From: Phycisphaerae bacterium | GTDB lineage: Bacteria; Planctomycetota; Phycisphaerae; UBA1845 | NCBI GenBank assembly: GCA_029260215.1 | Contig: JAJDDQ010000087.1 | Span: forward strand, 40,382-104,381 | Length of the DNA: 64,000 bases | Direction of reading: 5' to 3' | Part shown: positions 53,495-61,932 of the stretch, piece after piece | Layout: each line of letters opens with the position of its first letter | How positions within the stretch are numbered: position 1 is the stretch's first letter | Notes under the pieces: generated by a model | What the model was told of the DNA's origin: nothing | The model's input: the letters and a program-made list of their open reading frames with translations, nothing else | Database searches by the model: none | Made by a program: the position numbers and the translations under genes

Positions 53495-56112
53495 GATTGA
53501 TAGATCCTCTTGCGCTCTTTGAACGCCTCTTCGCCGCCTTCCATGATGCGGACAATCGATTGTTGTAGACTAGGGCAATCGATGCTTCCAACCTGCGTTC
53601 GGATCTCATCGTCGCTGTATTCGCAAGCGAGGACTTGCTCCGCATCACCAAGGACAGGGATATTCGGATTGTGCGTCGCAAAAATGAACTGAGTCGCCGG
53701 CTTCAGCTTCCGTACTAGCTTGATTACGTCTTCATAGATAGTCTGGTTGTCCAAGTCATCTTCAGGCTGATCAATGATCACGACGTCGTTATCGCGCTGG
53801 CTTAAAACGAAGAGAATCAGCGCCGATGCACGCTGGCCCAGCGAGTGGTTCTTCAGTTGCTTTCCGTGATATTTAATTGTGAAGCTGTTCGGTACTTGCC
53901 ACGTCAATAGAGACGTGAGGTTATCATTGAAGTACGAGGCAAACGTATCCCCCAAGTTACCAACAAGAGACTTGGCCTTCTCCAGTTCGCGATAGATACC
54001 AGCCCCGTCTGAAAACTCCGTCACCACACTGTCCAACGTGGTCTCGCGTATTTTGCTCCCACGAAAGAGGTCTTTTATGAACTTAAGAAATGCCGCCTTA
54101 TCGCTTTTGTACTCGATTACAATTTGAAGGGCCGTTTCCTGCTCGTTGATTCGCTCCAAGCGGGCCTTGATGAGTCGGAACTCATCATGCCATTTGTCAT
54201 TCAATTCGGTAAGGTCAGCCACGAGTTGTGCCTGCAAAACAGTCTGTTGATCTTTCTCCTTGCCGAGTGCGACCAGCAGTTGCTTTGCGTTATCGATAGT
54301 CTTTCGGAGCTTTAGAAACTCATCGGGCTCAATCGCCGTTGCACCACTGGATTTCAACTCCTCCGACAGGTTCCTGGAAACTTCAGCGAACTCTTCTTTC
54401 AGGGCTCCCTTCATTCCCTCGAACTGCGTCGCCTTGTCCTTCAATTCTGAAGAAGCAGTTTTCGCTTCTTCCGCAATCTTGCCGATCTGACCAAATCCCT
54501 TGGCGATCCGGTCAAATATTGCCAAACTCTCTTTGAATAATTCTGCGTTACGTTTCGATTTGTACTTGCCACTGGATGCAAAATCGTCCTCGTATTCCGC
54601 GAGCAGTTCATCAAGGCTCTCGATGTATCCGTCTACGAAGCCGGTCAGTCCCTTCATCGTTCGGCTGTCTTGCTCGAAGTCGACTTGTTTTTGAAGCTTC
54701 TCCTCAACACCGTGCTCCTTGTACACCTTGAGGCGATGTTCAGCATCCGCCTTCTTGTTTTCGTACTCTTTTTGTTTCTCGGCAACATCCGACAGCTTTT
54801 GCAGACGACGTACCGTTTCTACGACTGCCTGTTTCCGCAAGGCGATCTCGTGACGCGTGTCCACGAGAGCGTCCCCAACGAGTTTCTCGACGAGTTCGTT
54901 CTCAAAGCCTTGGCCGGTATTGGACAAATCCTTTTGCCCAAAGTAGATCGGCTTGTGTAGGACAGTTTCACGGATGTTGATTCCCGGCTGTACTGTGCCA
55001 TTGACGTACACATCCGGTTGTTCGCCAACGATGCGACGAATTTCGTATTCGCGACCGTGTCGATCAATGGCCTCGATCGTCACTTTGCCACCACTACCAA
55101 GGGCGTTCTTCACTGACCCTTGCTTGTATCCGTCGCGGTCTGCGTTTTCGGGTAGCTCGATTCCCAAGGCATAGCGGATCGACTCGATGATTGATGACTT
55201 TCCACTTCCGCGAATCCCGATGTACGTATTCAGCTCCGGCGAAAAACGAAGTTTCGTCCCCTCCAGCTTTGCTCCCTCGAAGCTCACTTCCTTTATGAAC
55301 GAGTGTGCCCGTTGCGGCAGTTCAGAAGCAACGCGATTCGTATAGTCAAACAAGGCGAACTTCACGGCTTCGAAAGTAAACGCCCCGAGTTTCAAGTAGG
55401 TTTCCTTGCCTCTTCCGATTTCAACTAGTGCCTTGCAGTCGCATCCTTCGACTTCCGCAGGATACCAGTCGCCGAGCCACCCTTTGACTTTCGTTCGGTC
55501 GTCTCGCGTCAGTACCTTTTGGAATCCAAGGCAACGATGCCGAAACGGCTCCGACGCCCCCAGCTTCATGATCGTTGCTCCACCAAATCCTCCCCAGAGT
55601 CCGTTGTCGGCCTCGACATGGGCACAAATTAGGAAATAGTCTTTCTCGTATTCATCAAGCGTGCGGATTGTTTCAACTAAGTCGTCGTTCGACTGGCTGT
55701 TCTCGTTTTCGAAGTTGTCCTGGCCAGAAAACGTCCGGCCGAGGAAATTTTGAATGTGATTCGTCTGAGCGGTGTTGTAGAACCACTCGTCGCTGAAGAC
55801 CACCAACGTGTGAATACCCTTTTTTCCATCCTTCACCGACAGCTCGACGCCAGGCAAGATGAAGATTTCTTTCTTCCGGGCAGCTTTACGAAGTGCCTTG
55901 AACTCCTGCGAATCAAATTTGTTGTGATTCGCGATCACCGCGACACGAATCGAAGCTCTCTCAAGAAAGTCGACGTAATTTGTTACGAATTGCTCGTTAT
56001 CACCTGTATACCGAAATTCCTTGTCAGCTTTGGTGTGCATGTGGAAATCCGCACGGATCCACGTCGATCCATAGGCGAATTCTGTCGGCGCTGATGGTTG
56101 GTCACTCTTCAT
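53473..56112 (-). CDS. TrlF-like PHP-domain SMC-type ATPase, 879 aa
   Basis: Seen: a PHP metal-hydrolase start with ADFHMHTKAD (about 21-30) and ANHNKFDSQEF, plus later ICAHVEADNG. An SMC/Rad50-like ATPase follows with Walker A YIGIRGSGKSSIIES (about 297-311), a long central coiled coil, and Walker B VVIIDQPEDDLDNQTIYEDV (about 777-796). The overall layout is that of the TrlF family of PHP-AAA ATPases. Family knowledge: nucleic-acid hydrolysis gated by an ABC-type ATPase; relatives occur in RNA repair and antiphage operons. ATG 56112 is chosen because GGGAG lies 9 bases upstream; the extension to 56364 is out of frame with the decayed helicase there. Confidence 0.85.
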   Translation of the reverse strand: MKSDQPSAPTEFAYGSTWIRADFHMHTKADKEFRYTGDNEQFVTNYVDFLERASIRVAVIANHNKFDSQEFKALRKAARKKEIFILPGVELSVKDGKKGIHTLVVFSDEWFYNTAQTNHIQNFLGRTFSGQDNFENENSQSNDDLVETIRTLDEYEKDYFLICAHVEADNGLWGGFGGATIMKLGASEPFRHRCLGFQKVLTRDDRTKVKGWLGDWYPAEVEGCDCKALVEIGRGKETYLKLGAFTFEAVKFALFDYTNRVASELPQRAHSFIKEVSFEGAKLEGTKLRFSPELNTYIGIRGSGKSSIIESIRYALGIELPENADRDGYKQGSVKNALGSGGKVTIEAIDRHGREYEIRRIVGEQPDVYVNGTVQPGINIRETVLHKPIYFGQKDLSNTGQGFENELVEKLVGDALVDTRHEIALRKQAVVETVRRLQKLSDVAEKQKEYENKKADAEHRLKVYKEHGVEEKLQKQVDFEQDSRTMKGLTGFVDGYIESLDELLAEYEDDFASSGKYKSKRNAELFKESLAIFDRIAKGFGQIGKIAEEAKTASSELKDKATQFEGMKGALKEEFAEVSRNLSEELKSSGATAIEPDEFLKLRKTIDNAKQLLVALGKEKDQQTVLQAQLVADLTELNDKWHDEFRLIKARLERINEQETALQIVIEYKSDKAAFLKFIKDLFRGSKIRETTLDSVVTEFSDGAGIYRELEKAKSLVGNLGDTFASYFNDNLTSLLTWQVPNSFTIKYHGKQLKNHSLGQRASALILFVLSQRDNDVVIIDQPEDDLDNQTIYEDVIKLVRKLKPATQFIFATHNPNIPVLGDAEQVLACEYSDDEIRTQVGSIDCPSLQQSIVRIMEGGEEAFKERKRIYQSWKQQSS

Positions 56113-56113
56113 C

Positions 56114-56380
56114 TTAGATTTCTCCCACGCCAAACATGAGCCAGCGGAACTCCTCCGCATTGAGGCGGCCCTTTCAGTTCTGGTCGAGCCAGACTTCATC
56201 CGAGAGCACGGCGCCCTTCGGCAATGGGCTTCGCAGGGCGACTGTCGCCTCACCGATCTCGTGCAGGTTACGATCGACGCATGCGCGGAACAGCACCATC
56301 GACGATCGATCCAAGCGTCCCGGCTGTGCCTGCCGAGCCAACTCGTGCGCAAAATACTTAGCATAGTATGGAGAAGTCAC
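56114..56380 (-). pseudogene. Stump of a SNF2/DEAH-type helicase with internal deletion
   Basis: A GTG start at 56380 with AAGGAG 7 bases upstream opens a frame whose first 60 residues (SPYYAKYFAHELARQAQPGR, then LRSPLPKGAVLSDEV) match the N-terminus of SNF2-family helicases, where LADEVGLGKT should follow. Instead the frame reads WLDQN and stops, then continues in the same frame as KGRLNAEEFRWLMFGVGEI and a stop at 56114. So a start and an unrelated or C-terminal end were joined with loss of about the whole enzyme. Confidence 0.75.
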
Positions 56381-56391
56381 GATTTTTCTCC

Positions 56392-56556
56392 TTACCGCGG
56401 AAATTCATGCTGTTGACCGTTCGCCAGCCAACGAGCATTGGAATACGCTCGGAACGGACAGCCTATGCCGATTTCCTGGCCGGAAAACTGATTGAAGCCT
56501 CTCGTGAACGCCGTATAACTCTCAATTATGCGTCGATGGAGCTCGAATACATCCAT
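56392..56556 (-). pseudogene. N-terminal stump of a DEAD/DEAH-type helicase, 54 aa
   Basis: ATG 56556 has GGGAG 8 bases upstream. The first 20 codons (MDVFELHRRIIESYTAFTRG) match the conserved N-terminus of a class of large DEAD/DEAH helicases with MDVFxLHRxxIxxYxxFxRSF. After about residue 25 the match is lost and the frame ends after GQQHEFPR. It is a truncated gene with its translation start intact, lying between the HTH gene and the SNF2 stump. Confidence 0.6.
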
Positions 56557-56588
56557 GTTGCGATCTCCCGTGAAAACAGGTCAGATCT

Positions 56589-56804
56589 TCATCTGGCGCC
56601 TTGTTTTGGACTTGCGTCAGCTACTTTCAATAGCTTCTTGAGCACGCTCTCAAGCTCGGTCTTTTTGTACATGCGATAGTTGTTCACAGGATGGCGATAC
56701 TCCGTAAATTTGCCAGCTGCTCCCCATGCCCTAACCGTGTTTGGTGACACGTCTAGAATCTGAGCAGCTTCCTTGACGCCAACAAAACCCGCACGACGCA
56801 TCAT
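56589..56804 (-). CDS. MerR/excisionase-like HTH protein, 71 aa
   Basis: A complete small winged HTH: GFVGVKEAAQILDVSPNTVR, then AWGAAGKFTEYRHPVNNYRM and YKKTELESVLKKL. The pattern is that of helix_turn_helix_17/MerR_1 proteins that often head defence or restriction operons. AAGGAG lies 8 bases before the first of two adjacent ATGs (56804, 56801). The genes it precedes are the two helicase stumps and then the PHP-SMC operon, all on the same strand. Confidence 0.85.
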   Translation of the reverse strand: MMRRAGFVGVKEAAQILDVSPNTVRAWGAAGKFTEYRHPVNNYRMYKKTELESVLKKLLKVADASPKQGAR

Positions 56805-56997
56805 TCCGTTCGCTCCTTGGCCTAACTAATTGAGGCTTCAAACCTTACCAAAGAGTTCAGGTGCCGGCAAGGTCGCAAAACGGCCTCCGAATCCGCAAGG
56901 CTTCAATGGACACGAGGTCGGACTCGGCCTTTTTCCGCGCCCGATTGACGGCACGCAAGATTTTGAGGAACCGACGCCTTACCGGGACGTGCGGGAA

Positions 56998-57178
56998 GGC
57001 GGGCGGCCTGGAGGAACAACTCCGAGGATGCAGAGGCCGCCGCTGTCGTGATCGCGGCAGCAGACGGCGGCGTATCGAGAAACACGAAATCGTAGAGTTG
57101 CCTGGCGAGTGCCAACGGCTGGTCCAGGATGCACGTCCGATCGACGAACTTCGAGAGGACTACGTCCAGCTCTGAAAG
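56998..57178 (-). pseudogene. ParA-like ATPase fragment
   Basis: A stretch on the minus strand reads LALARQLYDFVFLDTPPSAA then AITTAAASASSELFLQAARL, which is the Walker B to strand 6 region of a ParA-family ATPase (compare YDYILLDTAP in the intact ParA at 8.9 kb). There is no Walker A motif upstream and no proper start. The rest of the 840-base gap between 56805 and 57645 shows no other gene, apart from the att-like site at 57532. Confidence 0.4.
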
Positions 57179-57531
57179 CTGCGGCCTGTCCTTATCAAAA
57201 ACGTTGTCCGGCGCATTCTTGGTCTTCGACCTCGCAGGATGAACGACCTCGTCGGACGTTTCGTGCGACGACTTGCCTGGCGAATCGGGCCTCAAACGTG
57301 TGGAACTCGCGGAATCGACGTGCAAGCGCGGGGAACTAACGGTAAACATGCGTTTGTCATCGCAGCCAATTGCCAGGATAGGGATGCGGTGTCCCCAGTC
57401 AGTCCCCAGTAGATGCGGTCTACAAACGGCTACAACGGTCAAGAGTGGTCTTGTTGAGTCTGTTCGTAACCGCAACATCTACCGGATGTTATTGGCTAAA
57501 TCGTTATCAAATCAGGACTTACAAAACAGGA

Positions 57532-57561
57532 GGACACGGAATTCGATTCCCCCCGCCTCCA
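57532..57561 (+). other. Attachment-site candidate resembling the tmRNA 3' end
   Basis: The sequence ends TTCGATTCCCCCCGCCTCCA, which closely resembles the conserved T-loop plus acceptor end of tmRNA (TTCGATTCCCGCCGCCTCCA in many bacteria). The 5' side of the T-stem does not pair, so this is not a functional RNA but a copied 3' segment, as left by integration. It lies 85 bases from the stop of the integrase at 57646-58947. Confidence 0.6.
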
Positions 57562-57645
57562 AATGTAAGCCTTTTATTAACAAGGGTTTACGAATCGCAA
57601 AACCGAGTACTCACAGAGTACTCACAACATAATGCCATAGGGTTG

Positions 57646-58947
57646 TCACTTCTGCTCAAGCAGGCGGTCGTCAATCCCGCTGTCGAACTTGGCGTACTCC
57701 TCGTGGAAGGCGAACCGATCCAGGCCTCGATAATGGTCGTGGATCGGATCGGCGGCGTGGCCCATGGCCACCTTCGAAACCTCCCGCCGGATCTTGCTCA
57801 CGTGGGCCCGCGTCCGATGGTAGTGACGCAGCCAGTGCCACTTCATTAGTGACCACGGCTTCCCGGTCCTCGCGTGCATCTCCACGAGTACGTTGGCCTC
57901 CAGAGCGTACGCCTTGAGACGCAGAAGCGTCTTGTTCTGGGCGACTTGCCTGCCGGCCTGGTTCAAGAAGAGCCAGTCCGTCGAATCGCCGAGGCCCATC
58001 CGCCCGATCACTCGCGCCATCCGATCCGTGATGTGGATCGGCCGCCGGCTGGCCCGACTCTTGGGAACCCAGAGGCCATCAGCCGTTAGGCACCTCTGCT
58101 GGAGTTCCGGTCGGACGCGATCAAGGTCCGGCTTCTTGACGTCGAGGATGATCTCACGAGCCTTGAGGTCCAAGTCGCCCACCTGCAAGAACTGAACCTC
58201 CTGGAACCGAAAACCGCCTTCACAGATGAACACGATCAGATTGACGATCTGCGTGTCGTTATGCCGACCCGCAGCCTCGATGATCGCGTTGATCTGATCC
58301 GGGTAGATGGTGGGAGGCGGCAGCGTTCGCTCGGGCAAGCGGTCCAACTCGGCCTGCCTGCCGGTCGCGGCAGGGTTCGGCCCCGTTACAAGCTTCCGCT
58401 TGTGGATCGCGTACCCGAAGAAGTTGTGCACGGCGTCGAGGTAGTCGTTTACGGTCGATGACCGCAAGCCGTACACCTTCTTAAGATGCTGCATGAACTC
58501 GCGGAGCAAGACCGGCGACACATCCTGCACGAGCCTCAAACCTCGGCCTTCCATCCAGTCGGCCAAACGGCCCAATCGGCCTTTGAGGTTCTTGAGATGC
58601 TCGTGACTACGGTCGAGCGTCTCCAGGTACTCGAAGAACCCGGCCGTCGCCGTCCGCAGCAGAACCGGGCGTTCTTTTGCCTTCGCCAATTCGGGAAACT
58701 GCTTTTTCTTGAACAGCTCCTCATTGACGCGGCCTGCAACCTGGCGGGCAAATGCCAAGTCGGTCTCTCGCGTGCTCCGACTCACTTGCCGTCGCCGAAG
58801 ACTGCGACGCCTCTTCTTGCCTTTTCCGCTTTCGAATTCCTCCCAATACATCCACCAGTAGGGGCTCCTGCGCGTGAGGAAAAGCGTGACCTCGCCCACT
58901 CGCTCAGTTTTTACCCTATGGTTGGATGACCTCTCCTTTCTCGCCAT
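57646..58947 (-). CDS. int: Tyrosine integrase of an integrative element, 433 aa
   Basis: Seen: an N-terminal basic arm-binding segment, a core-binding domain (residues about 115-190, FFEYLETLDRSHEHLKNLKG), and a catalytic domain with Arg in GGFRFQEVQFLQVGDLD, the HxxR-like box in KWHWLRHYHRTRAH, and MGHAADPIHDHYRGLDR holding the late His and catalytic Tyr. The length is typical of ICE and prophage integrases. AAGGAGATGAGG abuts the ATG. Directly downstream lies the tmRNA-like att candidate, and directly upstream an excisionase-like gene, completing a standard integration module. Confidence 0.92.
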   Translation of the reverse strand: MARKERSSNHRVKTERVGEVTLFLTRRSPYWWMYWEEFESGKGKKRRRSLRRRQVSRSTRETDLAFARQVAGRVNEELFKKKQFPELAKAKERPVLLRTATAGFFEYLETLDRSHEHLKNLKGRLGRLADWMEGRGLRLVQDVSPVLLREFMQHLKKVYGLRSSTVNDYLDAVHNFFGYAIHKRKLVTGPNPAATGRQAELDRLPERTLPPPTIYPDQINAIIEAAGRHNDTQIVNLIVFICEGGFRFQEVQFLQVGDLDLKAREIILDVKKPDLDRVRPELQQRCLTADGLWVPKSRASRRPIHITDRMARVIGRMGLGDSTDWLFLNQAGRQVAQNKTLLRLKAYALEANVLVEMHARTGKPWSLMKWHWLRHYHRTRAHVSKIRREVSKVAMGHAADPIHDHYRGLDRFAFHEEYAKFDSGIDDRLLEQK

Positions 58948-58950
58948 ACC

Positions 58951-59274
58951 TCATCTCCTTTCCGCGGAGACGCGGGGCTTTCGGCGAAACTCAATCTGAC
59001 CACTCTTGATCCCTTTCAACCATCGCTTCAGCTCGGCAGCCGGATGATACCAACGATTGCCGAGTCGGAAGCACGGGAGTTGAGTGTAGCGCCGTTCTTG
59101 GCACCAGTCCACAATCGTCTTGGACGATTTACCAAGAGCGGCGGCCAACTGCGCGGATGTGCAGGGATCGGGCAGCTCGTCGATCTTGGATGAGACGAGT
59201 TGAGTGGGAGCGGGTCGGCTTGCCTCCGCGCTAGCGCGCTCGCGCTCACCGTGACGAGGATCAATCGCGCTCAT
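58951..59274 (-). CDS. Excisionase-like HTH protein, 107 aa
   Basis: After a disordered N-terminus of about 35 residues comes a helix_turn_helix_17/AlpA-like domain: PDPCTSAQLAAALGKSSKTI, then VDWCQERRYTQLPCFRLGNR and WYHPAAELKRWLKG. Such proteins act as excision factors or regulators for the adjacent integrase. AGGGGGG precedes ATG 59274 by 6 bases, inside the 3' end of the upstream gene (14-base overlap). It ends 3 bases before the integrase start. Confidence 0.85.
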   Translation of the reverse strand: MSAIDPRHGERERASAEASRPAPTQLVSSKIDELPDPCTSAQLAAALGKSSKTIVDWCQERRYTQLPCFRLGNRWYHPAAELKRWLKGIKSGQIEFRRKPRVSAERR

Positions 59275-59575
59275 GTCGTCCCCCCTGCAACGAACGAGTC
59301 ACCCTAATTCCAACCAGCTCGATCAACCGCTGACGTAGCTGATCGCCGGCGCCAAATTCGCGTGCAAGCTCCGGAAGCCGATACTCGAAAATCTCGATGA
59401 TTTGGGCACGGTTTTCATCGTGCAACACAAGCACTCGGTGCCTGAGATCGTTGTACGTGACGTCTTCGTGCATCAGCAGAGCCACCATCAGCGCAAGCAG
59501 CTCTCCCTCTGTCGGAACTCGACCGGGCGTGTCGCTTGCAGCAAGCGGTGTATCAGATAGATCCCACTGGAGCAT
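59261..59575 (-). CDS. Hypothetical protein of the integration module, 104 aa
   Basis: Not recognised. A helical, acidic protein with a hydrophobic stretch LLALMVALLMHEDVTYNDLR and an Arg-rich end. It overlaps the excisionase-like gene downstream by 14 bases and the DUF5131 gene upstream by 23 bases, so it is read as part of one operon. AGGAGG lies 8 bases before ATG 59575. Confidence 0.7.
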   Translation of the reverse strand: MLQWDLSDTPLAASDTPGRVPTEGELLALMVALLMHEDVTYNDLRHRVLVLHDENRAQIIEIFEYRLPELAREFGAGDQLRQRLIELVGIRVTRSLQGGRHERD

Positions 59576-60356
59576 TGCTTTTTCCTCCTACGCGCGGCAC
59601 TGCGGCGCGTCGCAAAGTCGTCTCCGGCATCTCATCCCACGCTCGCCCGTCAAGAAGTCGCCCGGCCTTCTTCTTGTTCACGCCGCCCCACTGCTTGAAG
59701 AAGAAGGGGACGCCAGAATGCTGGCACTGGTCGCGGATATCGGTTGCCCACGCGGGGCTCATCGGGCGGGCCTTCGGGCCCGATTCGCCTCCGACGATGA
59801 CCCAGTCGATCCCGGTCAGGTCCAGGTTGGGAAGCGGCCCAAGTAGCGGTTCGAGCGATAGGAACTTGGTCTTGGCGTCGGCGCCCCGAAGGTCGTCAAC
59901 GCGTGGAACATACTCAGCGTTTTCAACGCTAACGCCCATCCAAACGTTCTTGGGCCAATTCAGATGCCGAGAGAGTTTTTGAAGGCGATCTGATCGCTTG
60001 GTCAGCACCTGAAACTCATGCCAGTGTGCGCCGGCCATGACCTCGAACACGCGATGGATGAAATCGAACGGCACCTTCTCATGAAACAGGTCGCTCATCG
60101 AATTGACGAAGACCCTCCGCGGCTTCTTCCAATGGAGAGGATCGAACAACTTGTCTTCACGGCACACGACTTCGCCCGTCCATCGCGGCCCGTTCGCCGA
60201 CGTCACCGCGAGGCCTTCGAACGGCAAACCGGGTTTGGTGAATCGCGCGGCCATCCTCGCAGCGTAACAGTGGGCGCAACCGGGCGAGCACATCGTGCAA
60301 CCAAGAACGGGGTTCCATGTCGCGTCCGTCCAATCGATCTTCGAGTTAACAGCCAT
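59553..60356 (-). CDS. DUF5131 (phage Gp37/Gp68) family protein, 267 aa
   Basis: Seen: the family opening KIDWTDATWNPVLGCTMCSP and GCAHCYAARMA with Cys 20, 23, 27 and 30. Then come RRVFVNSMSDLFHEKVPFDF, WPKNVWMGVSVEN and DWVIVGGESGPKARPMSPAW, and FFFKQWGGVNKK near the end. This is a complete Gp37/Gp68 protein, a radical-SAM-related fold with a cysteine cluster. It is frequent on phages and integrative elements, sometimes next to a three-Cys-motif partner, which is not seen here. GGAGA lies 7-8 bases before ATG 60356. Confidence 0.92.
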   Translation of the reverse strand: MAVNSKIDWTDATWNPVLGCTMCSPGCAHCYAARMAARFTKPGLPFEGLAVTSANGPRWTGEVVCREDKLFDPLHWKKPRRVFVNSMSDLFHEKVPFDFIHRVFEVMAGAHWHEFQVLTKRSDRLQKLSRHLNWPKNVWMGVSVENAEYVPRVDDLRGADAKTKFLSLEPLLGPLPNLDLTGIDWVIVGGESGPKARPMSPAWATDIRDQCQHSGVPFFFKQWGGVNKKKAGRLLDGRAWDEMPETTLRRAAVPRVGGKSNAPVGSI

Positions 60357-60514
60357 CAGTCGATCTCCGAGGGTCTCTCTTGAAAGTGCATTATTGCAGA
60401 AGCCGGGCGCGGAAAGGGCCATATGGGATTGACGCGAGGATGACTTGCCGTGGTCAAAGCGTCGGCTGCTACGATCGCAAGGCGCGGTGCAACGACCGAT
60501 GGAAACCAGCCGAC

Positions 60515-61351
60515 TTACTCCTGGCAGGCATCGAACTCTGAGGCCGTCCACCCGCGTGCTGCTTCGCGCCGGTGCAAGAATGCAAGCGCCTCCGGTTTCC
60601 AATTGTAGTAGTCGCGACGGCTCGCGGTGTACTGGGCCAATCGATCCGAATCCGTGTCAAACCACTCAAGGAGGTCGGCGATTTCCTTAACCTTGGGGGG
60701 TACGTTCGTTTCGTCCAACGCGTAGGAGCGCCAATCGAGGCCGGCGTTTTTCAGATCTTCGAGAATGCGGTACGTGCGTGGTCCGAAGTCCGCGATGGCT
60801 TCATGGAGTCCTTCGAGAAACGCGTAGATCTCGTCATCCATCGCGAAGGTTCGAATCTTCTCGAGAATCTCACTCGGTTCCGGCTCGAACCGGAGGCTCA
60901 ACGCCCGCGTCTTCAGGGCAATCGCGTTGGCACCGAAGACATCGAAGGAATTGCAGAGCATGAGAACGTGGCTGCGCGTGTAGAAGTAGCCCTTGCCTCC
61001 ATCGACGGCCACAGCGCGCGGGTCAACGGAACCCCATGTCACGCGTTTGAATTCACGCGTCTCGCACAGCTGCTTGAGCAGACCGACGTGCGTCGTGCTC
61101 GACAGGAGTGTGTCGATTTCATCGAATATGACGAGTTTGTCCTTACCCTTCTCGAGCACTGAGTACAGTGCGAGTGGTGTGATGTGCCCGCCGATGTGGA
61201 CCGGATCGCGCATGCTCAGTAATCGCCGTGTTTCTTCGCTTTTCCCAAGACCGCCGCGCGAGCAAATGACGAGCATGTTGAGGTAGCCATCGCGGAAGGC
61301 AGTGATGAACCGGGTCAGCTCGTCGTACGTCGTTATCGTGATCTCCGTCAT
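60515..61351 (-). CDS. AAA-like P-loop ATPase, 278 aa
   Basis: Seen: Walker A MLVICSRGGLGKSEETRRLL (about 26-45), Walker B DKLVIFDEIDTLLSS (about 71-85) and a sensor-like HVLMLCNSFDVFG. The lid region is helical, followed by a C-terminal segment with WKPEALAFLHRREAA. It resembles small plasmid and phage ATPases of unclear role, perhaps in replication or partition of the element. AAGGAG lies 8 bases upstream of ATG 61351. It is read toward the DUF5131 gene with a 158-base gap. Confidence 0.82.
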   Translation of the reverse strand: MTEITITTYDELTRFITAFRDGYLNMLVICSRGGLGKSEETRRLLSMRDPVHIGGHITPLALYSVLEKGKDKLVIFDEIDTLLSSTTHVGLLKQLCETREFKRVTWGSVDPRAVAVDGGKGYFYTRSHVLMLCNSFDVFGANAIALKTRALSLRFEPEPSEILEKIRTFAMDDEIYAFLEGLHEAIADFGPRTYRILEDLKNAGLDWRSYALDETNVPPKVKEIADLLEWFDTDSDRLAQYTASRRDYYNWKPEALAFLHRREAARGWTASEFDACQE

Positions 61352-61567
61352 GTTTCGCGCTCCTTCGTATGGTCACCCAGGGGCCACGGGATGCCCCGCT
61401 CACAGCATTGGACTCGATTGGATTGGCTGGATGGCAAACGTGTGGATGACAGTCTTGGCCGGGCGTGTCACCGCCGTCGCCGTGGTGTTCGGACTCGGTC
61501 AAAGCGAATCGTGTCGGCGGCGCCGCGGCCCAATCGCGTTCTCGTCACAGCACTCGCCTGACCACGA

Positions 61568-61599
61568 CCGAGCCCGTCGAGGACTCGCGACGGGCTCGG
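61568..61599. terminator. Perfect 12-bp hairpin after a minus-strand gene
   Basis: CCGAGCCCGTCG (61568-61579) and CGACGGGCTCGG (61588-61599) are perfect reverse complements around an 8-base loop. It is about 20 bases past the stop of the gene at 61621. There is no T-run, so it may be a Rho-assisted terminator or a 3' stabilising hairpin. Confidence 0.5.
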
Positions 61600-61620
61600 T
61601 GTTGAAATCGAAAACGGTGG

Positions 61621-61893
61621 TCAAACGGATGACTCGGACGGTTCTCGCGGATTCTCCGCCTTGAGCTCCATCCAAACGGCCGCGCGCTGGGCCAGCACCG
61701 ACAGCCGGAGGAGATCGTCAGCGAAGAGCGTTCCGGTGTCGCGCCATTCACCACCCTTGTCACGAAACCGTTTCTGGATAGTGGCCGAGCGTCGAAGTGT
61801 CGTTCGACCATCCACTTCAGTCTGGTTTTCCCAAACGGACAGCGTCAGCGGGCCCATTCGGAACGCCCTGATGGGGCGATTGGAGTCGTTCAT
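61621..61893 (-). CDS. Paralogue of the small protein at 7.7 kb, 90 aa
   Basis: It shares the element order of the 96-residue protein at 7737-8027: an N-terminal strand pair with VWEN, an RR-rich strand, GGEWRDTGTLFADDLLRL and a C-terminal helix. Function is unknown. AGGAG lies 7 bases before ATG 61893 (4 before ATG 61896). Having one copy on the plasmid-like region and one on the tmRNA-linked element suggests a common module of mobile elements in this lineage. Confidence 0.75.
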   Translation of the reverse strand: MNDSNRPIRAFRMGPLTLSVWENQTEVDGRTTLRRSATIQKRFRDKGGEWRDTGTLFADDLLRLSVLAQRAAVWMELKAENPREPSESSV

Positions 61894-61932
61894 CATACTT
61901 CTCCTAGGATTCAGTTTTACGAATTCAGTCAG

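Noticed and set aside
57480..57566. Complete tRNA or tmRNA gene at the att candidate
   Set aside because: Only the 3' T-loop and acceptor-like end can be recognised. The T-stem does not pair and no matching 5' acceptor strand or tag frame is present.
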